Made by a program: the position numbers and the translations under genes. Under the pieces are notes generated by a model, which was given only the letters and a program-made list of their open reading frames with translations, did no database searches and was not told the origin of the DNA. DNA of 64,000 nt, taken from Millionella massiliensis. Its GTDB lineage: Bacteria > Bacteroidota > Bacteroidia > Bacteroidales > Rikenellaceae. Below, one piece after another: positions 52,300-61,629 of the stretch (the first letter of the stretch is position 1; each line of letters begins with the position of its first letter). The stretch lies in NCBI RefSeq assembly GCF_900104655.1, contig NZ_FNWD01000002.1:2650246-2714245 (forward strand), written 5' to 3'.

Positions 52300-52318
52300 T
52301 TTGGAACAGTGTTCCAAA
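52300..52318. promoter_or_regulatory. Operator-like palindrome over the -33 region
   Basis: TTTGGAACAGTGTTCCAAA: a perfect 8-bp inverted repeat with a 3-nt spacer, 15 bp upstream of the -7 box. Its placement fits a regulator site for the gene ending at 50311. Confidence 0.65.
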
Positions 52319-52551
52319 AATAAATTCACTGCAGAAATGAATTTACGCAGCGTGTGAGAGTAGTATGGAATAAGGAAGGGCTGATTTTGAGCGGGTTCGA
52401 GGGGGAGGGTAGTGAATGGCGAAGCTCTTTGTGACAGGCCTTTTGGCGATGGGGGTAGTCTGTCTAATTATCTGTCGGGGACTGTTTCTTCTGAAAACAA
52501 ACGGTGCAATAGGTGATCAATAGCCTGAATTTCAGCGCGGGGAAAATAAAA

Positions 52552-52580
52552 AGTACCGGAAAATAGGTTTTCCCGGTACT
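52552..52580 (-). terminator. Terminator of the DUF6067 gene
   Basis: AGTACCGG-AAAA (from 52552) pairs with TTTTCCCGGTACT (to 52580) with one bulge. It is followed on the minus strand by TTTTTATTTT and lies 23 bp after the stop. Confidence 0.8.
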
Positions 52581-52603
52581 AATATACAAAACAGAAAGGG
52601 AAA

Positions 52604-55591
52604 CTATTTCCCGCTCGGTGTGATCAGGAGCAGCAGACCCTCTTTGGCCGGGATCTGCAGGACGTCGCCTGGGCGGAAGGTCTGGGCCGATTGGAAATCC
52701 TGAACTTCCGGGGCCGAGATAACCGCCTGGTCGGCCGGGATACCGATCGCCTGCCAGTCGATGGTCAGGCGCACCTGTTTCGTGTCGGTCGAGAAGTTGC
52801 CCACGGCGATCAACGTGCGGTCCGGACGAACATAGGCCGTTGCCTTGACCTCCGGATCGGAGGTCGCGACGGGACAATCGTCGTCCCAGTACCCCTTCAT
52901 GGCAGCCTCTTCGATGCCGAACTCTTTCCACAGTTTCCAGACCGGTGCCGGCGAGTAGGCGCCGTAGGAGTGGCGGGCGGTGGCTCCGTAGACCGTGCCG
53001 AGGAAACGGTTGCCGCCGTCCTGAAGCATCTCGCTCATCACGCCGAACGGGATGCCCGAGAAGGTGACGAACCACTCGTCGGGACCCATCACGTTGTACT
53101 GGAAGCTCTCGCCGAACCACAGCCGGTTGACGTACGGGAAGAATCCGGTGTACTGGTTGGCCGGCCCGATGGAGTAGTTGGTGTTGGAGTGCAGGTCGAT
53201 CAGGGCGCCGGGGTGGTACTGGTTCATGATGCGGCGCATGCGTTTCATGACGGGGCGGTCGAACGAAACGTCGTCCATGTAGATGCCGTCGATGTCGTAG
53301 TTCTCGAACATCCAGCGGAGCCCTTCGAGGTAGTAGTTGATCCAGCGCGAGAAACCGTTCAGCACCAGCGCTGCGTCCGACGTTTCGCCCGGCAGTTCGG
53401 TGTACCAGGCGGCCTTGTAGTCGTCGATCAGGTGTTCGCAGTGCCAGGGCAGACCGTAGCCCGGCCCGCTGACCAGAATCTCGTGGCCGAGGCTCTTCAG
53501 GGCATAGATCTCCTGGGCGTAGTTGCTCAGTTCGCGGATGGTGTAGTAGAGTTTCACCTTGCGGCCGGCTTCGTGTTCATGGGCGATGAAGGCTTTCAGC
53601 GAGTCGCGCACGATGAACGGGTAGTTGATGACCGGGTTGAGCGGTTGGGCGTGGTGGATATTGGCGATGTTGGCTCCCTCTTCGGCAGCCTTGTCGAAAC
53701 CGGTGTGGGCGCTGTGGTAGTAACGCTGGGCGAACTGCTGACGGGTGTCGAGCGGTTTGGTCGGCGTGATCTTCAGGTCGAATTCGTAGGTGCGGGCTTC
53801 GGGCGTGAGGGTCGACGGGCCGCAGGTGGCCACCACGCGGGCCGCATCGCCCCGGAACGAGAAACGAACGCTGCCTTTGCCGTTGTTGGCCCAGGTTGCG
53901 GGCGGAGCCGGTTTATAGTCGTTCAGCAGCGGGCCGTGGTACGTGCCGCCGCGGAATTCCACGTGCAGACCGGCCTGTGCGTTTCCCATCCAGTAGCTAT
54001 CCCACGGGCCGTACCAGTCCCAGCGGTAGTCGCGGCGGAGACTCTTGCCGCCCTTGAGACCGGCGCCCATGCAGTATTCCGAGGCGTAGGGGGTGTAGTT
54101 CGTTTCGAGCCGGATGTCCGAAACTTCGGTCGGCTGGGCGGCGCTGAGGGCGATCTCGTAGTGGAGGTAGCCGTCGAACTCCATCCGGCCGGTGCAGCGG
54201 AAGGTGATTCCCTGCTGGCTGTTCTGGCCTTCCCATTCGATCAGGCCGTCGGCGCTCTTGCGCAGCTGGAGGTCGGGCAGGGTCAGGTGCAGGTCGCCTT
54301 TGGAGGTGCTGACCACGAAGTCCATCGGTGCGGCCAGCACTTCTCGTTCGTTGAGGCGGATCGAGGCGGGCAGACCGCTCTCGCCAAGCTGGACGCTCTT
54401 TTCGGTGGCGGTGATGGTCGTCCCGTCGAGGCTCATGGCCTGGAACGGAGCGATCGGCTGGTCGTCCATGCCGATGGTGGAGTTGAGCCAGCGCAGGCGG
54501 GCGTGACGCCACAGGTCGGAGTCGCCCTTGTCGGCAAGGAGCTGTTTTTTTACCTCAATTTGAATATCGATCGGGCGCGGTTCGATGCCGTCGGCGGTCA
54601 GCGTGGCGGTACCGGTGTAGGTGCCGGTGGCTGCGTCCTGCGGAATCTGAATGCCGCACCAGAGGGCCTGGATCTGACGGTTCGGTACGTTGATGGTGTA
54701 GGTGAGGGGTTGTCCGTCCCAGTTGGTGCCCTCCTGGTTGAAGCAGGTGACCGAGTCGCTCGGAATGACCTGGTCGCCGTTCCGGAAGTCGCTGAAAGCC
54801 AGCCGCACGTTTCGCAGCGAGTCATGGGCGGCCCATACGCCGATCTGCCATACGTAGTATTCGTTGCGCAGGGCGACCCCTTCGAAATGATCCGAAGGGC
54901 CGTTCTGAATCCAGCGCACGGGCAGCTGGCGGGTCAGGCGGATCGGGAAGGCGCGGTCTTCGGTGAAGAGTACCGGGTTTTCGGGGTGCTGGGCCAGCAA
55001 CTGTTCTGTTTCGGCAGCTGTGGCGATGTTCCCCATCGGGGTGAAGGCGTCGAAGCGGGTGCGGCTCTCGAAACGGACCACGCGTCCTTCAACAGCCGGT
55101 GCGGAGCTGTTGGCCAGCCAGGCCGAGTCGGGATATTCGGGGGCGAGGTAGTCGTTCCACGGATCGCCGTAGCGGGCGTCGTCCCACCCCTTGCGGAAAC
55201 GGTAGGGAAGGTAGTAGACGTAGTAGGTTCCGTTGCCGGCGGTGGCTTCGAAGGCGATCTGCCCCCGTTCGGAGGTCAGTTCGCGAACGGTGACGTTGTT
55301 GACACTCTGGCCGGTTCGGGCATCCGTCACGACGATCTTTTTGGTCTCGGGACGCAGGTCGGGGCGGCGCCACGGGAGGGTTACCTGGACGGTGGAGTTG
55401 GGTGCGGCATCGCTCACTTCGACCACGGCCCGGTGGTTGCCGTACTGGTCGGCCTGCCAGGCCGAGTCGGCCACGGCGAACGGAATGCCGTCCGGAGCGT
55501 AAGGTTGGTACTGGCTCTCGCCGTCGGGCCCGGAGGAGGTGCTGCACGAGGCGGTCAGGAGCAGCAGGGCGAGCAGGGATAGCTTTTTCAC
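52604..55591 (-). CDS. DUF6067 / GH123-like glycoside hydrolase-domain lipoprotein
   Basis: 995 residues with a lipobox (LTASC). Residues about 30-370 are beta-sandwich domains. Residues about 380-640 form a beta-rich region with EYCMGAGLKGGKSLRRDY and NAQAGLHVEFRGGTYHGPL. A TIM barrel follows at about 650-920 (VKLYYTIRELSNYAQEIYAL, NYDIDGIYMDDVSFDRPVMK, HPGALIDLHSNTNY, FVTFSGIPFGVMSEMLQDGG). This is the DUF6067 layout, annotated as GH123-like; GH123 enzymes are beta-N-acetylgalactosaminidases. The adjacent acids in GIYMDDVSFD are candidate catalytic residues. Activity on GalNAc-containing glycans is plausible from the GH109/GH101 neighbours but unproven. Confidence 0.85.
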   Translation of the reverse strand: MKKLSLLALLLLTASCSTSSGPDGESQYQPYAPDGIPFAVADSAWQADQYGNHRAVVEVSDAAPNSTVQVTLPWRRPDLRPETKKIVVTDARTGQSVNNVTVRELTSERGQIAFEATAGNGTYYVYYLPYRFRKGWDDARYGDPWNDYLAPEYPDSAWLANSSAPAVEGRVVRFESRTRFDAFTPMGNIATAAETEQLLAQHPENPVLFTEDRAFPIRLTRQLPVRWIQNGPSDHFEGVALRNEYYVWQIGVWAAHDSLRNVRLAFSDFRNGDQVIPSDSVTCFNQEGTNWDGQPLTYTINVPNRQIQALWCGIQIPQDAATGTYTGTATLTADGIEPRPIDIQIEVKKQLLADKGDSDLWRHARLRWLNSTIGMDDQPIAPFQAMSLDGTTITATEKSVQLGESGLPASIRLNEREVLAAPMDFVVSTSKGDLHLTLPDLQLRKSADGLIEWEGQNSQQGITFRCTGRMEFDGYLHYEIALSAAQPTEVSDIRLETNYTPYASEYCMGAGLKGGKSLRRDYRWDWYGPWDSYWMGNAQAGLHVEFRGGTYHGPLLNDYKPAPPATWANNGKGSVRFSFRGDAARVVATCGPSTLTPEARTYEFDLKITPTKPLDTRQQFAQRYYHSAHTGFDKAAEEGANIANIHHAQPLNPVINYPFIVRDSLKAFIAHEHEAGRKVKLYYTIRELSNYAQEIYALKSLGHEILVSGPGYGLPWHCEHLIDDYKAAWYTELPGETSDAALVLNGFSRWINYYLEGLRWMFENYDIDGIYMDDVSFDRPVMKRMRRIMNQYHPGALIDLHSNTNYSIGPANQYTGFFPYVNRLWFGESFQYNVMGPDEWFVTFSGIPFGVMSEMLQDGGNRFLGTVYGATARHSYGAYSPAPVWKLWKEFGIEEAAMKGYWDDDCPVATSDPEVKATAYVRPDRTLIAVGNFSTDTKQVRLTIDWQAIGIPADQAVISAPEVQDFQSAQTFRPGDVLQIPAKEGLLLLITPSGK

Positions 55592-55662
55592 GATTCGGTA
55601 GGTTTTAAGTTTGGGTAAAGTACAAAATGGGGTGTGGAACGGTCCGTCCGCTCCCCGTTCTG

Positions 55663-55670
55663 CAAAGTTA
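55663..55670 (-). promoter_or_regulatory. -7 box of the DUF6067 gene
   Basis: TAACTTTG on the minus strand, 71 bp upstream of the ATG. An inverted pair GGAACGG/CCGTTC lies in the predicted leader. Confidence 0.5.
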
Positions 55671-55747
55671 GGCGAATCGGAGAGAAATCCAGTGGGTTTT
55701 GTGTCGTTTCCTATATCTTCAAAGCGTGTTCAGGGATGGTTTTAAAA

Positions 55748-55777
55748 TTGTTATTTTCGAGAAAAAACATAACTTTG
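55748..55777 (+). promoter_or_regulatory. Promoter of the small helical protein - GH109 operon
   Basis: TTG at 55748-55750, 19 bp, then a perfect TAACTTTG at 55770-55777. The leader to the ATG at 55812 is about 30 nt. Confidence 0.75.
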
Positions 55778-55811
55778 CTCTTTAGTAAGAAAATCATTTA
55801 CATTTTACGAT

Positions 55812-56111
55812 ATGGCAAGCATCCGTAACATCAAAAAAGACCTGACCTACCTGGTAAACGAAGTGATCTCCGACGCCTCGATCGCTCTCTATTTCCAACC
55901 GGCCGACCGACGCGAAGCCCTCTTCGCCATCATCAACAAAGCCGCCGAGCTCAACAACTCGCTGCTCGACCGCATCAACCGCCCGGCCGAAAAACACAAC
56001 CGTTCGCTGGTGCGCAAACACTACGCGCAGATCCGTCGCGAGATGAACGAAGGGGTCGAAAACCTCTTTGCCGAACTCAGCCAGGCCTGCAAAACCGCCA
56101 AAGCCGAATAA
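55812..56111 (+). CDS. Small conserved-looking helical protein, unknown function
   Basis: 99 residues, almost entirely helical and charged: MASIRNIKKDLTYLVNEVIS, FQPADRREALFAIINKAAEL, HYAQIRREMNEGVENLFAEL. No signal peptide, so cytoplasmic. No enzyme motif. It has a textbook promoter, good codon use and a 44-bp gap to the GH109 gene, so it is real and probably co-transcribed with it. The functional link to an exported glycosidase is unclear; it may be a housekeeping protein whose promoter the GH109 gene uses. Confidence 0.78.
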   Translation: MASIRNIKKDLTYLVNEVISDASIALYFQPADRREALFAIINKAAELNNSLLDRINRPAEKHNRSLVRKHYAQIRREMNEGVENLFAELSQACKTAKAE

Positions 56112-56155
56112 TTTTCAAACGTAATACTCAAACTCCCAAAAACCTGCCGAAACAG

Positions 56156-57649
56156 ATGAAAATCAAATTGGTACTTTGTTCGCTGCTGGCCGCGATGGTC
56201 ACGGTGAGCTTCCAGAGTTGCGGCTCGCCGGCTGCTACGGCCGACGGTCAGCAAACCGTCAACGTGATCGAACTGCCCGTGCCTGAACGCGCACCGGGTC
56301 AGACCGACGTCCTGAACCTGGTGACCGACCCCATCGATACTGTCCGCGTGGCATTTGTCGGACTGGGGATGCGCGGTAGCGATGCTGTTCGTCGTTATAC
56401 CTATATTCCCGGTGTGAAGATCGTGGCCCTCTGCGACGTTTACGAAGACCGCGTGAAGGCTTCGAACCAGATGCTTCAGGAAAAAGGTCTGCCCGCCGCT
56501 CAGGAATACTACGGCGACACCGCTGCATGGCGCAAGATGGTGGCCAGCCCCGATATTGACCTCGTATATATCTGCACCGGTTGGGATTGGCACACGCCGA
56601 TCGCCGTACAGGCCATGAAAGACGGCAAACACGTAGCCATCGAAGTTCCGGCAGCCATGAGCATCGACGAATGCTGGGCCCTGGTCAACACCGCCGAGCA
56701 GACCCGCAAACACTGCATGATGCTCGAAAACTGCGTGTATGACAACTTCGAAATGGCTACTCTGAACATGGCTCAGAAAGGGCTGTTCGGCGAAGTGATC
56801 CACGTCGAAGGCGCCTACCTGCATGACCTGCGCTCGATGAACTTTGCCGAAGAGGGCGAACCTGGACACTATGCCGACATGTGGCGTCTGAAACAGAACA
56901 CCAAACGTACCGGCGACATCTATCCGACCCACGGCCTTGGCCCGATCGCTCAGATTCTGGGCATTCACCGCGGCGACCGCATGAAGGTGCTCGTGTCGAT
57001 GAATACCGACGAATTCGGTATGACCGAATATGCCAAGAAGAAATTCGGCGACACCTCGGCCTATGCCAAGACCCCGTATCGCATGGGTGACCATACCACC
57101 ACGCTGATCCGTACCGAAAACGGCAAAACGATGATGGTACAACACGACGTTACCAGTCCCCGTCCCTACAGCCGCATCCATCAGGTGAGTGGTACCAAGG
57201 GTTTTGCTCAGAAATGGCCGAGCCCGGGCATCTCGATCGAAGCCGACAACGAAGCCGTACAGGGTCTCGATTACCAGAACCTGAGCGGCCATGCTTACGT
57301 TCCCGAAGAGACCTTTAACAAACTGCTGGCTGACTACGAACACCCCGTTATCAAACAGGTGGGTGCCAAAGCTCAGGAAGTGGGTGGCCACGGCGGTATG
57401 GACTTCGTGATGGACTACCGTCTGATCTACTGCCTGCGCAACGGTCTGCCGCTCGATATGGACGTTTACGACGCAGCCGAATTTTCGTGTCTGACCGGTC
57501 TGTCGGAACTCTCGATCATGAACGGCAGCGCACCGGTAGCCATTCCGGACTTCACCCGCGGTGCCTGGAACAAACTCCAGGGACAAACCTACGCCTTCAC
57601 TCCGGCCGATGCCGAAGCGTTGGGTGTAACTGCTGCTCCTGCCAAATAG
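56156..57649 (+). CDS. GH109-type NAD-dependent alpha-N-acetylgalactosaminidase (Gfo/Idh/MocA fold)
   Basis: 497 residues with a signal and lipobox-like FQSCG. The Rossmann motif is VAFVGLGMRGSDAVRRYTYI. Family segments are DIDLVYICTGWDWHTPIAVQ, VAIEVPAAMSIDECWALVNT, RKHCMMLENCVYDNFEMATL, GDIYPTHGLGPIAQILGIHR and VGGHGGMDFVMDYRLIYCL. They match GH109, the family of blood-group-A-converting enzymes that use bound NAD for an oxidation-elimination mechanism on alpha-GalNAc. Export with a bound cofactor is normal for this family. A strong terminator follows. Together with GH101 it points to removal of alpha-linked GalNAc from mucin-type glycans. Confidence 0.93.
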   Translation: MKIKLVLCSLLAAMVTVSFQSCGSPAATADGQQTVNVIELPVPERAPGQTDVLNLVTDPIDTVRVAFVGLGMRGSDAVRRYTYIPGVKIVALCDVYEDRVKASNQMLQEKGLPAAQEYYGDTAAWRKMVASPDIDLVYICTGWDWHTPIAVQAMKDGKHVAIEVPAAMSIDECWALVNTAEQTRKHCMMLENCVYDNFEMATLNMAQKGLFGEVIHVEGAYLHDLRSMNFAEEGEPGHYADMWRLKQNTKRTGDIYPTHGLGPIAQILGIHRGDRMKVLVSMNTDEFGMTEYAKKKFGDTSAYAKTPYRMGDHTTTLIRTENGKTMMVQHDVTSPRPYSRIHQVSGTKGFAQKWPSPGISIEADNEAVQGLDYQNLSGHAYVPEETFNKLLADYEHPVIKQVGAKAQEVGGHGGMDFVMDYRLIYCLRNGLPLDMDVYDAAEFSCLTGLSELSIMNGSAPVAIPDFTRGAWNKLQGQTYAFTPADAEALGVTAAPAK

Positions 57650-57678
57650 TCGTCCTGCCGACGGTCTGAAAATAAGGG

Positions 57679-57719
57679 AAGTCGCGCTTTGCTCATCAGA
57701 GCAAAGCGCGACTTTTTTT
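57679..57719 (+). terminator. Terminator of the GH109 operon
   Basis: A perfect 15-bp stem (57679-57693 with 57700-57714), followed by a run of T. It lies 29 bp after the GH109 stop. Confidence 0.88.
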
Positions 57720-57977
57720 GTACCCATAACATGGAAGGTGATGAGGTGGTGTGTGGGGGTGATTGCCTGTTGTTGGGGGGCGGAATTCGATGATGATAGT
57801 GAGGAGGAAAGGGTGGTTGGAGGATGAAGCGTGGGGGAAATCTGCGTCAGCGTCAGGTGTTTTGGGTCATGGTCGGAAAATACAGGATGCCGGTCGGCGA
57901 ATTTGCGAATGCAGGCCGGTTTTTGTAACTTAGGCCACCAAACCTTAGGTACGTACTAATCCACAGACTCTCAACCG

Positions 57978-60900
57978 ATGTATTGTTATGTTTCCCGTGC
58001 CGCAGCCGTTGCGGCTCTCCTTGTTGTATCCTCTTTTGTACGAATCCATGCGCAGGAAACGCCCTGGAGGGTGGTCCACAGTGAAAATCAGGCCTCGTGT
58101 GTGACGAGTGGCGACACCCTGTGCCTGTGGGCGGCCGGCGATCTGATGGTGGTCGATACGACTGTCGCCCGGAGCCGGAATCTCTCGCTGGAGTTCACCG
58201 TGGTTCCCGGAAACGACCGCTCACACATCGGTGCGGTGGTGCGATACGTGTCCCCCCGGGAGTGGATTTACGTGGGGTGTGATCTGACGTCCGACATTCT
58301 CGGATATTCCAACTGGTATGTCGAAACGCCGCAGGGACGGCAGCTGATCGCGACGGACATAGCCAAACTCTATGCGGACTATCCCCGTCGGGTGCGGGTG
58401 GATTGTGTGGACGAGGCCCTGCAGTTGCGGGTGGATGGCGAAAAGGTGGCACACGTCGCCCTGCCGTGGCGCGGTTACGATCAGGCCGGTTGGGCCGGAT
58501 TCCGGGTCTGGGACGGGGGCGAGGCGGAAATCTATGATGTGAAGGCTACCGGTCGCGACGGCGATATGCCTGTCGGATGGACACGGTTTAATGACAGTCC
58601 CACACGGGATCTGAACGGGAAGCGATTGGGCGTGGATATATTCCGTGGCCTGCCGGAGTTCTTTCGTTGGGACAAAAAGCATGGGATCGGGACGGGTGCC
58701 AAGTCGGGATGGGTCTTTAATGGGGAACGGTATGAAGCTGAAGTCGACAAACCCGTCCGGATGGACGACAGCACGATGACCACGCGGTGCCGATTCCCGC
58801 AGATCGGCGTTGAGGTGGACGTTCGGCACAGCGTGTGCGGCAATGTGTATGAATGGCGTGTAACCGACATCCGCGAAACGGGTGATTTCCGCATACGGAC
58901 AATCGACCTGGGGGAAAATTATATGGCCAGTCTGTCGAACGATGACCCTGCGGCCCGGTTATCGGTGGCCTGGGATGAAGGGCGGGATGAGTTCTGGAAG
59001 CTGAGCGAGCGGAAAATCGATACGGTGCCCGTCCCGGCAGCCATTGTGATTCTGAACAATGAGCAGTTTGCCGTTACGCTGGACAACAATTCGCAGTATG
59101 AGAGCAAACAGTTCCTGTTTCAGAATGATGGGCGGGCCACATCGATCGGTTCCAACGAGTGGATCTACCGTGGGCCCGACGGCCTGATCACCGAACTGCC
59201 CTGCGTGCGTGTCATCTTTGCCGACGACGTCAACGGTGACGGCCGGGTGACCTGGCAGGACGGTGCCGTGGCGCTGGCCGAAGTCTACCCCGAACCCTAC
59301 GGCGTGGAGGAGATGCGCAACGCCAACGCAACCATTACGATGAACTTTGCCAGCGAAGGACAGTACCCCTTTCTGCGCCAGTTGGACAACATCAAGAAGG
59401 TCTACTACCTGACCGACGGATTCGGACAGATGGTCGAACTCAAGGGGTATCAGTCCGAAGGGCACGACAGCGCCCATCCCGACTATGCTGGTCACTACAA
59501 CCGTCGGGCCGGCGGTCTCGAGGACCTGCGCATCCTCATCGAGCAGGCGAAAAAATACAACGCCCGCATCGGCCTGCACATCAACCACAGCGAGTCCTAC
59601 CCCGAAGCACATGCCTTCAACGACACGATTGTGACCCGCATACCCGGCTGGCAGTGGCTCGACCGGGCTTATCTGATGAACAAGGAGGCCGACCACCTGA
59701 ACGGCTCTTTTGCCCGTCGGCTCGACGCCCTGCACCGCGACCTGCCCGGGCTCTCGTTCATCTACCTCGATACCTACCGCGAACACCGTTACTGGGCCTA
59801 TCGTACCGCCCGGATGTTCAACGAGCGCGGGTGGAGCATCTGGACCGAAGATGCCTCGGTCTTCAACCGTTACGGAATTTGGGCCCACTACAACCCCCAG
59901 TCGAAAAGCCGCATATCGCGTTTCGTGCACAACCATCGCCGCGACGCCTTTGCCGCTGACTCTCTGCTGTTGGGCGGCTACGGTCGCGGAGCCGAAGTCG
60001 GGTTCCAAGGGTGGCAGAACGGTCGCGACATGACGCTGGCGATCCGGAACTTCTACACCCGGCAGTTGCCTTTGCGTTACGTGATGCACTTCCCGGTGCT
60101 GGCCATCGGCGATACGGCGGCCCGTTTCCGCGACGGGGTCGAGACCCGGTGCGTGGACGGGGTGACGAGCCTATACCGCCACGGTCGCAAATGGATGGAG
60201 GGCGAGGTGGTCTTTATCCCGTGGAATCCGCAGACCGAAGAGAAAATCTACCATTACAACCCCGCCGGCGGTACCACCCAATGGACGCTGCCCGAATCCT
60301 GGAACGGCGTTCGTTCCGTCCGCCTCTACCGGCTGACTGACCGCGGACGGCAGGCCGCAGGGCGTCTTGCCGTGCAGGAGGGGCAGGTCAGCGTATCGGC
60401 CGAGGCCGGTGTCCCCTACGTGCTCTACCGCGACGAACCGCCGGCGCTGTTGGCGGCCGACTGGAGCTACGGCAGTGCGGTGCGAGACATGGGATTCGAC
60501 AGCCGTTCGTTCGAGTGGTGGAAGCCGATGGGTGCCCGGCGGGCCGTCTCGTGGGAGGTGACCCCCTACGGACAGTCGCAGCTCAAACTCTCCGGTGCAA
60601 AAGCCAGCGGAGTGGTGCAGCAGATCGAAGGGCTCGATCCCGAAAAACACTACCACCTGTCGGCCTGGGTGCAGATCGACGGTGAGTGCGAGGCGTCGAT
60701 GCACGTCGTAACGCCCGACGACGACCGCAAGGTGTCGATCCGTTGGACCGGGATTCCGACCTATGTCGAAAATACCGACAAGAAAGGAACCCGTTTCCAG
60801 CGACTGGAGATGCGTCTCCACGGGCTGGACGGCTTTGCACTGATGCTGCGGGCCGCCGCGTCGGCTTCGGATACGACCGTTGTCCGCTTCGACGACGTGC

Positions 60901-61385
60901 GGCTGATGGAGGTCGAAGCACCCACCGTGCGCGAGGGGTACCTCTATTTCGAGGATTTTGAACACATACCGTTCGGCTGGGGCCCCTTCATGCTGGCGCA
61001 GCGGTCTTCCTGCACGTCGCACCTGAGCGAACGCCACGACCCCTATACCGAAGGCGATGTCATTAACGGCAACTGGTCGTTCAAAACCCGCGACGAAGGG
61101 CAGGGCGAGATTCTCCGCACGATGCCTTCGCTGTTGAGCTTTGCGCCCGAGACCTCTTATGCGATCGAGTTCGAGTACGATGCTTCGGCCGACGGGGTCT
61201 ACCGCGGTGTGGTGCGCTCGGCCCGCACGGGGCGTACGCTGGTTTCCGAGCCGCTTGATGGGCGCGGACGTTTCACGGCCCGCTTCACGACCGACCAGGC
61301 GGACGACTACTATTTCGCGATCGTCAAAACGGGCGGAGGTACGCTGGTGGTCGACGACTTCGGTGTGCGCGAATCGAAAAAATAG
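57978..61385 (+). CDS. GH101 endo-alpha-N-acetylgalactosaminidase
   Basis: 1135 residues with a signal peptide (RAAAVAALLVVSSFVRIHAQ). Residues about 40-190 form a lectin-like beta-sandwich (SLEFTVVPGNDRSHIGAVVR). A distorted beta-sandwich follows at about 200-470. The GH101 TIM barrel spans about 470-780: VYYLTDGFGQMVELKGYQSE, HDSAHPDYAGHYNRRAGGLE, then LSFIYLDTYREHRYWAYRTA with the nucleophile-position Asp and GWSIWTEDASVFNRYGIWAH with the acid/base-position Glu. C-terminal carbohydrate-binding-like beta domains follow. GH101 enzymes release core 1 disaccharide (Gal-beta-1,3-GalNAc) from Ser/Thr of mucins. It is slightly shorter than pneumococcal-type enzymes and has no cell-wall anchor. 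Confidence 0.9.
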   Translation: MYCYVSRAAAVAALLVVSSFVRIHAQETPWRVVHSENQASCVTSGDTLCLWAAGDLMVVDTTVARSRNLSLEFTVVPGNDRSHIGAVVRYVSPREWIYVGCDLTSDILGYSNWYVETPQGRQLIATDIAKLYADYPRRVRVDCVDEALQLRVDGEKVAHVALPWRGYDQAGWAGFRVWDGGEAEIYDVKATGRDGDMPVGWTRFNDSPTRDLNGKRLGVDIFRGLPEFFRWDKKHGIGTGAKSGWVFNGERYEAEVDKPVRMDDSTMTTRCRFPQIGVEVDVRHSVCGNVYEWRVTDIRETGDFRIRTIDLGENYMASLSNDDPAARLSVAWDEGRDEFWKLSERKIDTVPVPAAIVILNNEQFAVTLDNNSQYESKQFLFQNDGRATSIGSNEWIYRGPDGLITELPCVRVIFADDVNGDGRVTWQDGAVALAEVYPEPYGVEEMRNANATITMNFASEGQYPFLRQLDNIKKVYYLTDGFGQMVELKGYQSEGHDSAHPDYAGHYNRRAGGLEDLRILIEQAKKYNARIGLHINHSESYPEAHAFNDTIVTRIPGWQWLDRAYLMNKEADHLNGSFARRLDALHRDLPGLSFIYLDTYREHRYWAYRTARMFNERGWSIWTEDASVFNRYGIWAHYNPQSKSRISRFVHNHRRDAFAADSLLLGGYGRGAEVGFQGWQNGRDMTLAIRNFYTRQLPLRYVMHFPVLAIGDTAARFRDGVETRCVDGVTSLYRHGRKWMEGEVVFIPWNPQTEEKIYHYNPAGGTTQWTLPESWNGVRSVRLYRLTDRGRQAAGRLAVQEGQVSVSAEAGVPYVLYRDEPPALLAADWSYGSAVRDMGFDSRSFEWWKPMGARRAVSWEVTPYGQSQLKLSGAKASGVVQQIEGLDPEKHYHLSAWVQIDGECEASMHVVTPDDDRKVSIRWTGIPTYVENTDKKGTRFQRLEMRLHGLDGFALMLRAAASASDTTVVRFDDVRLMEVEAPTVREGYLYFEDFEHIPFGWGPFMLAQRSSCTSHLSERHDPYTEGDVINGNWSFKTRDEGQGEILRTMPSLLSFAPETSYAIEFEYDASADGVYRGVVRSARTGRTLVSEPLDGRGRFTARFTTDQADDYYFAIVKTGGGTLVVDDFGVRESKK

Positions 61386-61420
61386 CCTATATTTGTTCGA
61401 CTGCGGCGATCGGAAAAGAG

Positions 61421-61453
61421 ACTGCCCGGGGTGCAACGGACTTCCCGGGCAGT
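61421..61453 (+). terminator. Terminator-like hairpin after GH101
   Basis: A 10-bp perfect stem (ACTGCCCGGG 61421-61430 with CCCGGGCAGT 61444-61453); only a short T run follows. It lies 36 bp after the stop. Confidence 0.6.
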
Positions 61454-61629
61454 AAGTTTCCGAGCCTGTCTCTCACTTCGCAGACTCTCCGTGGCGTGTG
61501 TCTATCCCCCCTGCAGCTGTTCAGCTCGGGCACGCGTCGTGCGTTGGTGCGGTGTGGCCTGATGGCCGATTCCTCCGAAGTGAAGGCAGGCTGTCCGTCG
61601 AGATCCGAATACATACTTCTAAAAACAGG

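Noticed and set aside
52691-55582. A 963-codon frame antisense to the DUF6067 gene
   Set aside because: Same shadow effect; no start context, domain or terminator.
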